64,000 nucleotides of DNA from Saturnia japonica (GCA_033032175.1 CM065308.1:19091590-19155589), one strand, 5' to 3'; shown: positions 32,040-47,200, counted from the first letter of the stretch. Translations and numbers: made by a program. The notes: generated from the letters alone by a model not told the origin.

Positions 32040-32173
32040 CTGTTGTACATGGCAGCGGTTTATTCACGCATGCGCGTGTCATCGACTCGCGGCACCGCAC
32101 CATAGCTGGCTGGTAACAAAACGCCAGAAGTCAGTTCAACGTTGTTGTAGCGCCTTGTGATGTTCGCTTTCGG
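32040..32173 (+). promoter_or_regulatory. GC-rich promoter/5' UTR region of the START gene
   Basis: A clear rise in GC just before the start codon. It includes ACGCATGCGCGT (32066-32077), close to the NRF-1/Ewg palindrome GCGCATGCGC. No TATA box is seen. An out-of-frame ATG lies at 32160. The in-frame stop TAA at 32114-32116 fixes 32174 as the first usable ATG in this exon. Confidence 0.45.
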
Positions 32174-32240
32174 ATGGGCGGCGCTGGTTGGGCGCGTGGC
32201 GAGGCGCGCGTCGCGGACGATTCCGATTTCGAAACACTGA
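32160..32240 (+). other. Overlapping upstream ORF of the START gene
   Basis: An ATG 14 bases before the main start opens a 26-codon frame (MFAFGWAALVG...) that ends inside the main coding sequence. Its -3 base is G, whereas the main ATG has C at -3 and G at +4. If the transcript starts upstream, this could lower translation of the lipid-transfer protein. Confidence 0.35.
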
Positions 32241-35200
32241 AAAGTCTTCTCGCTTCCGATGATGGCTGGACTTTGGAATATGAGAAAGACGGCGTCAAAG
32301 TATGGGTGGAGGATGCAGCGCACGGCGCACTACGTACTGTTAAGGTTTGTATTTGTAATGAAACAGCTACAAATAAAAGAGATTCACCGGCTGTCTTACT
32401 TGCTTTTATTAATTATTATCGATAATATTAGTAAAAAGACAATGAATATTGTAAGCGTGGGAGATTTTTAGACGAGTACACATTAATATTGTACTAGTTT
32501 TATTGTTCGTAAAAATTTTAAATAAGTTTAATTTTATTAGTTTTAAGTGCCTGTAAAATACAGATTTGTAATTTCATTACGAATAAAAAATATCAATAAT
32601 TTAAAATGCATTAGGTATCATTATATAAATACGATACAAATATAGTTAGGTTAGCCAAAAGTGTATTTGTGCATTTACAAACTGTTTCGTCAGCTGCTTT
32701 TTAAGTCCAGTCCCATTCATAGGTTAAGTATGTGACTATTTTCGGCCATAACGTTACTTATTATCCAGTAAAACCGTCATAATTTAAACAAAAAATATAT
32801 TGTTCAAAACAAAGTTGCATATTACGTAAGCAAAATTACATGCAAATGTTAGTAGAAAAAAGAATGTATATAATACGAATGCATACACATATTACTCATG
32901 CGTATAAAACTGTCTCTGAATTTATAGGGTTAATCAGTTATACCTATCTAACGAATACCTATTTTCCTTTATGTTCCGTTTGACATAATTTTTCAACACT
33001 AGAAAATATTTTATTTTGAAATAATTTAATAGTAAATAAAGTATTTCCTCTCTTAATACTTTAAATATTTTATATATAAAAAAAACACCTATCTTCTTAG
33101 GTAAATTTGGAATTTAAAACATTGTCTAAATGCAAAGTTTCATCGTAATCGTCGGAGCCGGTTCCGAGAAACCAATTACATATAATATATATATATATAT
33201 ATAATAATACAATGAAATTCTAACAAGGTTTTATTAAATAACAAGATTTTTGAAGGGCTTACAAATAATTTTATTCGCAAAGTTGGCGGTGTAATGGTCA
33301 TAATAAGTATGAGAAAGTTTAATAATTTCATCCCATCACTATATTATGACTTAGGAACACGTTATCCTGTTTCTAACTTCTGTAAGTCCATTAGTAGCTG
33401 TAGTGATGTTATTGATATGCACTTTAATAATATTGGTGCATTTACCTAAGTAACATAATCTAGTAATCTATAACACTTTTTTTCTTTGTTCAATGATTTC
33501 TCTTTTTTATGGTTCCGTACCTCGAAAGGAAAAAAGGAACCCTTTAGGATCACTTGGTTGTTCGTTTGTCTTTCTGTCTATTGAGACAGTTTCTCAGGAA
33601 CGTGTGGAGGTATCAAATTGAAATTAATATTAAATATACTGAACTTTGCAATCTCTTGAAGCTGTGAAAAAATCAAACTTCTGATTCAATGCAATCAAAA
33701 GATTCGGCCGTTTATGCCACATATTTTAACACTCACATAGGGAATCAAAACTTATTAGGTATTTTCCGTTGAAGTAGAATCATGACATTTGGCAAGAAAC
33801 AATGTCTTATAAGACAAGTAGAGGAAAAAATCCGAAAACCACAAATTTGTAGGTACATCACAAAACTAATTATTTGCGATTATACCCTTATTAGTAGTTG
33901 GTAAACTAACTGCGGCATATGTCGATCTATGGAGACAGCAGTTATCCAACGGCAAAGTTAAATTTGTTCTTCAATTGAGATTTTCTTTTTGTTAGAATTA
34001 TTCGGTGCTTTCTTTAGTAATGTTACCTAATTATTTTGGTAAAGGTAGTTGTACAATTACGGAACTCATAGTGCGCGAGTCCTACTCGCACTTGGTTGTT
34101 TTTTTTATATGTAAGGAGCATTTACTTATTTATATATTACTACATAAGGACTGGGCGGACCGCACGTTACTATGACGACTTGTAAATGGCCCTAGAATGG
34201 TCCTACTTGCAACGAAGTGAACTAACTAGACATGCGGTCGACTGTAGACGGAAGCGGTTGTTCGTTTTAACAACAAAAATACGAAGGTGCGTCGTGAAGG
34301 ATTGCGGGAACTACTATGACAAAAAAATCATATTTCATAACACCGTTATGTCGTACAAACAACTACGATGCGATTCTTAAACGGACGTGCGGCATTGGCA
34401 AACACCCGACAATACCTTCCAAAAAAAAAAATTCCAAAATAGTTCAATAAACCGGTTTCGCTGTCCGAAACATATGTGATTCATAAAACTATGTATTTTG
34501 GCATGGTGATTCAAAAAGGGTCTTGGCCTTCGAAACGAGAGCACACCACTTGTCCCGATCCTACGCAATTTCTAGCCAATTTTCGGCTTTAAGCTGACGC
34601 AAATCCACTTCTTTTGTCCCGGTAGCGATACATGGGCCGACTAACCGGGCGACGACCAGTTAGATATCCCGAGTATGTACACACATCTGTATGTGAACAG
34701 CATATAAAATGGTTGATTGTAGATTGTCGCATTTACCATTTTCTGACGATATTACATACATGCTTTACACATGCTTGCAGAGTTTCATGTAGCATCTTTA
34801 ATAGTGCGCCCTGGTATGAAATACCAGAGACAATATTAGTGTCCAACATTCCTGTATTATCTAACGAATATAATACGATTAATTAGTCTAAAGTGTTAAT
34901 GAATACCTAAATAATAAGTAAATACAACTCTTTTTCAATTCCGAATTCATCTGAATTTTGACACAGGAATTATTTATTCAAATCAGCCCATTAAGTCGCC
35001 TGCGAAAGCTAAAAGCAATTTTAACTTGCTGAATAATTTTCACGACGAGAATGCTCTGAAAATGGAGACTAAATAAATGTTTCTTGCACATTTTAGAAAT
35101 GAACAGAAAGGTCGCATAATTTAATCCCTCAATTCGTTCAACGGCAAAATGACGTCTTTACCTGATGGTTAAAACAGTAGAACCTACAACTCAAAAACAA

Positions 35201-38200
35201 TGGCGACAATTTCAAAAGAATGATAAATGATAATCCATGGTCTATAATTGCTATAATACCTAATTGTCAATAAAACTTTTAGAAATCAAAAGATATGAGT
35301 AAATAAGCAAATATATTAAAAAGGAACTAAAAAACCCCACTGCAACACAAATAAATTACAAAAATATATTTTTGCCTTTTTTTGCTTTTTTTTATTTTTA
35401 GACGTCGTACTTAAATATTAATTATCTGGGCGACCGAGCTGTGCTCGGTGTCTTATAAACAAAAAAAGAAAAACACCTATCTAGGTAAACTTGGAATGTA
35501 AAACATTGTCTAAATGCAAAGATTCATCGAAATCGTTGGAGCCGTTTCCGAGAAATCAATTATATATTGTAATATATATGGATATATATACAAGAATACA
35601 AAAATTGCTTACTTAATACATATAATAAGGTATAGCCTACGTCACTCCCACAATTATGACTTATGACCAATCTAACGACACCTCGTATGCTAAAACCCAC
35701 CAAGCCGTTTAGGCTACAGAGCTTGCCAAAGAAATAGACATACATATAAACATACATACGCTCGAAAAATATAACCCTCCTCTTTCGCAGTCTGGTAAAA
35801 AATAGACAGTCATGGTGAGTTGCAACAGATGTGAAAACTGAAAACTATAGAAACTATAGAAATTTTTTAATTATTTATGGTATGAATAACACGTCATACT
35901 TACAGCTACAGATATACTATTATAATATTACACGTCGGTGTCGGTGACGTGAACTCATAAGATTTACCACAAACGAAAGTCGTTCAACTTGCTTAGAGAA
36001 ATTTTCACTAATAAAAACATGTGTGCAGTTCATTGGCGGTAGAAGTGACACCTTCAGAAGGCAAAAAAATATCTTCTTTAAAATCTCTTTTTAAAATCCT
36101 GAATTACCGGGGCTCGAACTATCGACCATGCGTACTGTACTCACAACAGTGTGTACAAGTCTGTTCATCATACCGCTGGGCCAATTCTATGACTATCACA
36201 GTCGTGTAAATCAACTCTTTCATTAACCGTGTATAATGTTTTCTATCTCATTCTCTCGTAGGCTAAATACTATAGACGTATGTGTATTTCTCTTTTTAGT
36301 GTCGCTTTTTCGTTTCATCGAGTTTCGAATTACGAGGGCGCAAAAGAAGTTTTCACTTAAAAAATACGCACGAAGAAATTTGTGCTTAATAAAACTAATT
36401 AACTAACTGGTTCTTCTCTCGCCTTTCTGACGAGGGGGTACCGCTCCAGTGCCTTAATAAAACGTTTGCAATATCACCCAAATCCCAATAAAATGTACCA
36501 AGAACTTTTTAGTAGCGAACAAATTTTTAAAGTTATTCAACTAGGCAAAAGTTTTGGGAATTTCTTGTTAAATATTATATCGCAGGACTTAGGACGCGGG
36601 CTGTGTTAAAGCAAAAATATTGATTTTCATTATGAACCCTGGCAAACAGTTGCCGTTTGAGCTGTCCTTTTATGAAACGTTTGTTTAGGTCCATTTACTG
36701 CCGCTGGCAAGAGTTGACTACTGTTCCCTTTGTCACTGTATAAACAAAGAAATGTTTGTTGGAGAAAATCCTAATATAAAACACAATAAGTTCGGGGAAT
36801 TAAAATAAACAATAACATAGGAAAACCCTAAGGGGAGTTATCGTGACTACAATACAAATTGGGAAAAACCCGTTAAAATCGATCCGGCGCGGCGCGGTAC
36901 GGCGCGCGGTGTGGCGGTGTTCCTTCCCCAATCAAATTCAGTTGCAAATAGCAAGTCGATTTGAAAATAGTGATTTTCTTTAATTGTGTGTTTCAGGAGT
37001 CACAGTTATTTTAAAATTCACTATACTGCAATTATTATGGATTTTATATAATTGAATTAATTCCTAATTTAATAATATAAGATAAATTACTGGTGGAAAT
37101 ATTTTTTTCTATGAATCAATTTGTTTTTACTAAAGCGCTTTTCCCACGCTCGCGTCGTTGTTGAGCTATGGTCTCATTACATGTTTTTATATCTCATTGT
37201 AACTTTTTTTTTTTTTAATTTTTAGAGGCTTTTTTATACTTTGTATATATCTGCCACATAGAACCCTTACCAAATTATTACATATACTTATTTATAAAAA
37301 AAAAACAAATAGAAGACGACAAAATGAAAAGTAATAATAAACGAAGAAATAACTAGAAAATAAAATAAGACAACAACAAGAGAAACAGTTCACTGACGAC
37401 GACTCATCAATGTGAAAAGAGCCTTGGCCTCTTCACTGATAGGACTTGACAGCAAATCATTGTAAATGTATTGCTAAATACCTAAGTTCGAGGGCCATCA
37501 ATCCTTCAAAGATGTCTACTGATATCGGGATCCTTAGTGTCAATATATCCAGCGATCTGCAATTCTTGAGTCATTAACGGCCGTATTCAATAACCTATCT
37601 ATCCGTTGATTCAGTTACTAAAGATAGACAAATATAACCTTTATTTCTTACTTTTTTTTTTCAATGAACTATCCATCTCCATAATATATCTACATCTACA
37701 TACACATACATCATGTCTGGTACATCGTATCTACATAATATATATCCATATCCTATAGGTTGAATAGATAAGAGGGAAGCCGATATCTGTCTTAAGTTAA
37801 AGATAGCTTATTAGAAATATGTACTAATCGGGGATAGTAAACTCAGATACGTTATTGAAAACGGCCGATAGAGAAAAAGGTGAAATTGGCATTTAAAAAG
37901 ATAGGTATTGTCTATCGGCCACGACTTATATTGTATAAAGCGCAGGTACGACCTAACATGGAGTACTGCTCACATTTGTGGGCCAGTGCTCCTGCTTACC
38001 AGCTTTCTCCTCTTGACTACGGAGTCAATATTTGTACGGACAAAGGCGTGCTATTCGTATTGTTGACGATCCCGAGCTGACATGCGTTCTAGACACCTTA
38101 CAGTTTCGCAGAGACTTCGAGTCTCTTTGTGTCTTCTACCGCATGTATAATGGAGAATGCACTGAGGAACTTTTCGGTAAGGTGCCCTCAGCATCGTTCT

Positions 38201-41200
38201 AAACTCGCACCTTACCTTCTTGGCTGGCTGCTCATCCTCATATTTTAAAATCTAGCTGAAACGTAATAACAGTAAGGTTCTCTAGAACCTTCCTGTCACG
38301 TACGCTAGGGTTGTGGTAGGGTTACCCAGCACGGTTTCCCTCATGGCTATGACATAGGGCTCTTCAAAATGAGATTGAAATACGGTCTTCAAGATCGGTA
38401 ACATGACTGTAATACCCCTGATGTTGCCGTTGTGCGACGGTAACAATTTATCATCAAGTGAATCGTCTGCCTATTTGCTCCCTTTGGTATAAAAAAAATT
38501 ACCAATTTTCATAGATCTATCTTTAAAAATTACGTATTTTCTTACAAAGTTTCATCTCTCATTTCACCGCCTTAGGGGCTAAATTTTGAAAAATCCTTCC
38601 TTAGTGCTCACATAAAGTGTAAAAGGAACCCGCACGCAAATTTTCACGGTGCTAGACCAAGTACTGTGGTCTGTTATTGAAATATTGAAAGGATTTTTCG
38701 AATGTCGTCTGGTTATCTACCACCCGCAAGTTGAAAATGAAAATTTGTCGCCAAGCACCAATACGTGTGTTCCGGCAGCTGCACTTGAGAGCCAGTCTTG
38801 CATTAGGCTTAGCGTGCTACCATCTAAAGCCACATCGTCACTTAAGATCACGTGACATTGTGGCCACAACGACAAACCTATAACGTAAAAAAATAATCTA
38901 CATGGAAAGGAAAGTGCTCTGAAAGATCTCGCGACCTATCAAGAGAAACAATGACATTGAAGGATCCGAACGAATGCTGAGATTCAAGACTTGATAGCTG
39001 GGTCTAAAGACATCGGCGAAACAAAGTTTTATGAACTTCGCTGTCCTGGTAACCTATAGAAAATGGGGAAGGAAATTAGTAGTCCAAATAACATACTCGG
39101 GATATCTAATTGGTCGTCGTCCGGTTAGTCGGCCCATGTATAGCTGCCGGAACAAAAGAAGTTGATCTGCGTCAGCTTCAAGCCGACAACTGACTAGAAA
39201 TTGCGTAGGATCGGGACAAGTGGTGTGCTCTCGTTTCGAAGGCCAAGACCCTTTTTTGAATCACCATGCCAAAATACATAGTTTTATGAATGACATAGGA
39301 AATATCGTTTCTTCTGCTTTTGAGTTATTATCATTGAGAAATAAAGTGCATAATAAATATGAAGGTAGTGCGTCGTCCCGACTTGTATCAAATAGAATTT
39401 TCAACATTTCTTTTCGTGGTGACCAAATGATTAAAACTATTGGGGTACCGCTCTAGTATTCGCAGATTAAACATGTACCAGCGAATTTTCGGGAAGTGAC
39501 ATACAGTTATTAATTTGAATTTATTTAGTAACACTGACAGTGAATGAAAATGTCCTGAGGAAATTTGAACGCTTAAGGAAATACAAAATGTACGTTTTCA
39601 ATATTTAATTTCGTCAATACGTCATGGGCTGGCGTAGTAATTAAGTAGCTGTCTATCTTCGAGACAAGGCATTTGCTCATTAGTGCCATTTATTGGCTGG
39701 TATTATAAATAAATAAATAATGTATCGGAGAATTTCCATATATTAAATAATATGTAGGCGTTATAACGAAGTTAATTTACAGAAGGACATGTTTTTTACC
39801 AGTCTTGCTAAATTAAAAAAAACTCGCATATTATATTTGTTTTCTTTTGTTAAATTTTCACCGTCGATTTACATATAGTAAGTAAGTACTTGTTAACAAT
39901 GAAAGTTGTGTGTGTGTGAGTGTGGAGTATTAGATTTTAGGAGGTATTTAGAGTTAAGTTATTATTGTTATTATTATTTTGATCTTTTACCTGTATTTGT
40001 GCCTTATGAAATAAAATAAATAAATAAATGTCCAACTAAAATACGGATTTTTTAAACTCTTTATAGGTTTAACGTTCAGTCAAAATACCACCTGACGGTA
40101 AGTGACAATGTGGCCCAAGATGCTAACACGCTAAGCCACTACTGCCACTAATGCCTAACCACCATTCTATGTTTTCATCACGATGTATTCGTTCACCGAA
40201 AGCTCTCTCATTGCGGGGATTCGAACTCACGTCGATCGACGCGATGTTCGTACAGGATACTATCATTGCTTTTTTTATACAGCTAACGTGGCCAACAAGC
40301 ATACGGCCCGCCTGATGGTAAGCGGCTACCGAAGCTTATGGACGCTTGTAATACTATAGGTCATTAGCGAGTTGCCGATCTTGAACCCCCTACTCCAAGG
40401 AGGTCAGGAAACCTTACAAAGCGCAGAAACAACACAATGCTATTTGGCTGCGATTTTCTGTAGGGTGGAGGTTGTTCACCAGTCAGACTGGCCAGATAGA
40501 AAGAAATCTCCAAATAAATTTATCTGTGCCCTATATCTCTTTTCAGCTTATTTTCCTTGCTTAGAGTAAATCAAAACGTGTTTATAATAAGTTAATAAAT
40601 ACGTAAAAATATTTATAGTCATCGTGAAGAGTGGATTTTGAATATATTCAATGGCAGAGAAATTGGGTGTTTACCCACATTTACTTTTATCTACTCAATA
40701 GTATGGTTCAATGAACACAGACGCTTTGATCTTTTGGAAAGGGTGTGCTACGTACTATAATATATTGAGGTCTCGTTTTATTTAATTTAAAGGACAATAT
40801 CGATTTTTTTCTAAAGAAATTATTTAGATGGGTTTAAAGCGATGAGGTATTTTTTTATTTAACTAAACTAACTGTGTCCGTGGCTTCGCTCACGTGGACT
40901 ACAGAAGACTACAGTCGTGGGTGTTCCTTAGAAGATAGATATATACTCTCCCGGACTTTTTTGTAGGTCTTTTTAATATTTATAATTATGTAGTACATTA
41001 ATTTGCTATATCTCTTATGGTTTACTAAGTATAAGCCATTTAAGCGCCCGAATTGATTCACCATGACCAGTTTTTTTTTAATTTGTGCGGATCCCTAACT
41101 CTTTATCTAAAATAAAAGTAACCTAAGTTACTCCCTATATGATTAGCTATCTATCAGTGAATGTCTCGTCAAAATTTGTCCAACCGTTTCGGAGATTACC

Positions 41201-44200
41201 CGGAACAAACAGACAGACAGACAAAAATTTAAAAAATTGTCTTTTTGTTATAGGTATCGTATATACTTTCATATGCATTTAGTAAAAAACTGTCATTTTG
41301 ACATTACAAACAGACATTTCAATTTTATTAATTATATAGATTAGCGCCTTATGGTTAGCGGTTATCGCTGCCTAAAGATGCTTTTAACTCTGGTGTTGCT
41401 CGCGTTGCATTCCATAAATACCCCTTCCTCAAGGTGCTCGGGAAATCTTAATCATCACAGAAATACATTAAAACAAGGTTATTTGGCTGCGATCTTCTGT
41501 ACGGTGAAGGAATTTCATCACTCAGCCTGCCCCATGTAAAGAAATCTTTTAAAATTATAATTAATTGTTTGGTAGTCGATTTATTGTAACTAGCGATCGC
41601 CCTAAGCTCGAAATTCGACCAGCAACTTTTTGATCATAGATAATTTTCTGTTTGATATTTGCAGTATTCATGAACCTAAATAATGAGTATTATCTACATC
41701 ACTCGCTGTCACTCTTCGTTGAGTGACAATGTCAATATTTTGGGGGTCTAAGTTCAATGGCATTGGTCTGGTTAGGATTCGCAGTATTCATTTATTTGAT
41801 TTAATATTTTAGTAAAATATATTATAGACACATTTTAGCTTTCTGCACTTCTTCTCCATATAAACTTTAACCATGCCGAATCTCACAATCTTCCGTGCAC
41901 GCAATATGCTTAAAAAGGGGTAGAAAGCTTTTGCTTCAAGTATTAATTAATATATAGATGAATGTTTATTTATTATATTTTTATCGGTTTTAGTGTTTTA
42001 CTGCAATCTAATCTACCATGTACCATGTTCCGTGTGCCATGTGACATGTGCCATGCGTCATGTGCCATATGCCATGTGTCATGTGTCATGTGCCATGTGC
42101 CACGTGTCATGTGCCGTCTTAGGTAACACGTTAAGCCTAGACGGGGACTATCTCTTAAGTGCAGCTACTGGAACAAACCTATAAAAGCTCGGCGACAGAT
42201 TTCCTTTAGGGTGGCAGTTACCCAGACTTGCATTAGAATACGCCACTACAATTGTGGTCGACTTGATCGCGACCACCATAAACCAGGTGTAACACACACC
42301 CTTGTGGAACGTTTAGGAGTGTCGCGTACTGGAAACAGCCGGTATATATCCAGTAATCTGACCAATCTGATCAGACTGGATCGTAACCGCCATACACATG
42401 GTGAAAGACCCGTCACATAGACAATATGTTGCTGCTGAGAGACTTACAGGCTCTGACTTTGACGCTCTTAGTGGCGATGGATTTACGATCTCTCGGTAAT
42501 CGCCGTTGTTTTTGCTTACCGTAAGGCACAGTACCGACAATTTGCTATGGCTTTGTCCAAGATCTTTCATCAAAGGCCCAGGCTGTCTATAGATCTTGTA
42601 CCTATGTTAATCTACGCTGTATTAAGTAAGATGTTCTAAGAGGTATAATAATAAGTTCTAGGAGGTAGCCCACAGAAAAATCTCTTTACATATTTCTCTC
42701 TACTTGGAGCATTCTTTCATCCTACAGTAGATCGGAGTCAAATAACCTTGTGTTTTGTTCCTACGGTGAGTAGGGTTTTCAGAGCTCCTTCGGCAAAGGG
42801 GTGTTCAAAGCGAGTTAGGGCACATAGAAATTTCTTTGGATATTTCTGTTTACTTGGAGCATTACGACTGGTGTAATACTTAATATTACAGAAGATCGCA
42901 GCAAAATAACCATGTGTTGTGTTCCTGAGTGTGGTTTCCAAGTCTCTTTGAGGTCTTTGAGGTGTTCAAGGTGGCCAACGTGCTGTGATACTTATGGTAC
43001 AAGCGCCCATAGGCCACGGTAGCCACTTACCATTAAGCGGGTCGTATGCTTGTTTGCCTCCTTATAGTTGTAATGATAATAATAATAATTTAGCTACGTC
43101 AAGTAATAACAATTACGAAAAACAAAAAGTTTACAAAGCTTTAGAGATAGCGTTAATAATTATTAATTATTTAATTTATTGCGGGTGTTACTGCGCTTGT
43201 CTTTCGTTTTATTACGCTTAAAACACGAAGGTTCGTCATAAAAACAAAATGCCGTACACATTAATGTTGTTTCCATTCGCATTTTGCTGTTATTACTATT
43301 TAAACTGAGCCAGCGATTCTAGCTCGGGAGTCGGGAGGTTGTAGTATGAATGACTAGTGTAAATAATACGATAGACAATTTGTATAAGAGATAATAATTT
43401 TGTTTCTCTGCATTAAACTCTCTCTCTATATAATCCACATACAAGGTTGATTGTTTTCTTTAGTATTATCTATTAGTAGTATTATAAAATCAATGAAATC
43501 ACGAAATATTTAATTATCTAATAAATTATAGCCAAATTTCGAGCTGCTACTGAGAATTTTACCCGATCTGGGAATCGAATCCAGGACCTCGAGTGTAGCA
43601 GTCGCACTTATGACCACAGCTAGGCTAATGAGGCAGTTAATAAAACTTGCTTAACATGATTCTTGAACTTATTGTCCGGCAAATCGGTAATGTGCTTAGG
43701 GAGTTTATTATAAAACCTAACACAATTACCTAAAAATATTTTATTTGTCTTACAAAATCCATATGATGCAATGACTATAATATTTACTAGTTTTCAGTTG
43801 TGCCGGTACATTTATAAGGTAATTTTTTCCTTTTTTCGAACATACATTAAATTTTCCAAGCTGCATCGGAAGGGCAAAGTTAGAATACCTACTAAGAATG
43901 GGGAAAAGAAAAAAACCAAACAAGATTTAATTTAAACGGTTTTATCTTATGTTTTACTATCCAAGTGTACCAAGATAGGTTGTTTTTAGGTTAGCGAAGC
44001 ACGTTTGCCTCGATATTTAAAGTTAAATAGTACATTTATCATACGGATGTTTTTAATTTTAACTCAATTTGTTATCGTCATCGTAAAATATGGTTACGAT
44101 AAGATAAGCCTCAAGGTTCGTGTAAAAATTATATACCGTCAGAACCAATCAATTCGTATAATAAATGGAGTTATGAGCTCGGTCGCTGGCTTCATTCAAT

Positions 44201-47200
44201 TATTATCGGATAGGATATTATGGAAAATATTATATATTAGAAATGCCTTCTTCATATCTTTAAGTAAACAGGTTGTAGTAATCTAGTTTATAGCGATCCC
44301 GGTTTCCATGCAAAGGCTTTCAGTTCAATATTCGCATAGGATACTGTAGCTGGACTGGCAGAGGTTATTCTTCCCTTTTCCGTTGTTTCCGCAAGTATAG
44401 CGCCACCAATCGGGTCTAGATTTTGTAAAAAAAACAACACTATAACAATATTAATATTTTTAAGTAGTTAGCCGGCAAAGGTTGTTCTGCCCTTTCTAAT
44501 GGTAAAAGCTCCACCTATCCCGATTTTTTTCATGAAATCTTTTTCAGGATAGTTAAAAATAAAAGAAAATAGATAAAGCAATTTTATCAATTTTTTTGCA
44601 ATTTCCTGATTTTTTTTCTTCCGGCTATTTTTAACATTTAAAAACATATGTCCAAATCAGTCCATCAGTTCTTAAGTGATGAGCTTACCGACGAACAGCA
44701 TTTAAGTGAATATGGATTCAATTGGTCAAGTAGTTTAAAAGTTATATAAAAGTACCCACTATTTACACTAAATCAAAATAGGAATCATTAGGATGACTAA
44801 GATCTAGATGTTAAGATGACTAAGGTATATCTATCTCGCTTAATCGTTTTGATCTCACGTAATCAAAGAACATCCACAGACGAGGAATGCCCGAATTTTT
44901 TTTCCAAATATTACCGACAAAACGATGATTGGTTTCTTAATTAGATACAGCTTATTTAATTGCTCAACAGAATATACCGCATACGGGGAAAAAGCCTATC
45001 TTGTAAGTTAGAAACTGTATAAGACACCATTTCAAAATTGAAAATTGAAAAAATTGAAGTGTCTGTTTGTAATGTCATAATATCAGCTTTTTACTAAATG
45101 CTAATGAAATACTTTACTTTTTTTAAATACAACAAATAAAAGTAGCCTAAGTTACTCCATATGACGTCAGCTTATGCTATATGTATTTAAAGAACCTATA
45201 AAAAACACCAATTTTTAAAATTTTTGTGTGCCTGCCTGTTTTTTCCGGGTAATATCCGAAACGGTTGGACTGATTTTGACGGGACTTTCACTGATAAACA
45301 ACTGATGTTATATAGAGTAACGTAGACTACTTTTATTTTAGAGATGGAATTAGAGTGCTGCGTAAATATAAAAAAAAACACCTTATGGTGAGTCAATTAG
45401 AGCGCTTAAATGGCTTGCACTAAATAAACCGTAAGACACTTACCAAATTAATTTACAACGTAATTGCAGATAAATACATACAAAAAAGTCATCAGGGAGC
45501 ATATGTCTATATTTTAAGGAACACCCATAATAAGTATTTTAGTCTTTTAAAATAACCGGGAGCATTGCATAGCATTGTACTTGTATGGGTTATTATTATG
45601 TTAATAAATATGCTAATAGACGTATCCTACTTTATTTAAACTGTATATTTAAGTAAGGAAGTGCTCTTAATTAAAAACGGATAAATATTTAAATACAATT
45701 TTGGAATATATTTGATGTTATTTGATTATTACAGTCCATGGCTCTCTATTTATACTTAAGTTGTTCCTGCGAACTAAGTTAAAAAGCCTCTACTTGGCCC
45801 CTTTTTTGTACTTTGCAGATTTGTTTTTTCATAAGTTATCGATTGTCCAAAAAACCGATGTTTTATCAACACTAGTGAAACGGTTTCCAACCTCTTATAT
45901 AACAGAGCATATAATATAGCATATAGCAGAGCTAGTTTAAAATAAAAAGTAGATGCTCATACTTATGTAAGCGCTTTAGAATTCTTATGTGATGCATAAC
46001 ATCGACTCTCAAAAAGAAAACCAAGTTTAATGATTTTAAGAAGTTCCATGATGTATCTTCAAAGTTAAAGGTCCAATGCCAATGAAATTAAAATGAGAAC
46101 ACCGTTGAGGTATCCCCTTTTCAATAAAAAAAGAATTATCTAAATCGGTTAATAAACAAAGAAGTTATGACTTAACATCCATAAAAAAATATATTATAAA
46201 TGTTACAATGTGCTCGCGTACCATAAAAATTCTTTCATCATTGTATCATACCGCAACTAAAGGTATGTAACTTCCATTTATATTCCTTAGTAGCTAAACA
46301 AAAGCTCCTAATATAATAACCGGCATATATTACAAGCGAAGTGTAAAGACAAAATAAATACAATACAATGGTAATATGATCTCTTTGTGGTTTGCGAATA
46401 TGACTTACGGATTCTCTAATGGAGGGATATATCTTCTCCGTGTAAGATGCGTTGGTGTTTAACAAAGCTTTTCTTTTCTTTATTCGTTGACTTGGAATTA
46501 TCTATACAATTAATAAAATTGAAGTGTCTGTTTGTAATATCAAAATAACAGTTTTTTACTAAATGCATATGAAATTATATACGATATCTATAACAAAAAG
46601 CCCATTTTTTTAATTTTTGTCTGTCTGTCTGTTCTGGGTAATCTCCGAAACGGTAGGGCCGATTTTGACGGGACTTTCAATGATAGATAGCTGATTTTAT
46701 AGGGAGTAACTTAGGCTACTTTTATTTAAGTAAAACAATTAGGGTTCCGATCATTCTGAAGATTCGCGCGGGCATTCTGTAGTCCACGTGAGCGAAGTCG
46801 TGGGCACAGCTAGTAGATAAGTAGTACGTATAACAGCGTAAGTAGTTACGTAATTGTATAGCTACATTCACCAAATAAATAGGTAACATTACTGACGTTA
46901 ATAAACTATGAAAACCGAACATTGCTCTAATGAAAACATAAACTTGATTGATAGACAAACTTAACTTTGCCGTTGGAATACTGTTTTCCTCATACTTCGA
47001 TTTTGGTCTCGTTTTATTAAACCTATTGTCGATCTATAACACTATATGTTTTATCTTACAGTTGTTTTCAAAGTCTAAACATTTAAAGAATAAAAACAGT
47101 AACCCATATAGAACCTAATGTTCCTTTTGTGATTTCGCTCGTCTCAGTCGTCGTGTCGTATTACTTGCGATCGTCCTAAGCTCGAAATTCGACCAGCGAC

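Noticed and set aside
42015..42120. CRISPR-like array
   Set aside because: Units of 6-8 bases without unique spacers, in a eukaryotic intron: a minisatellite.
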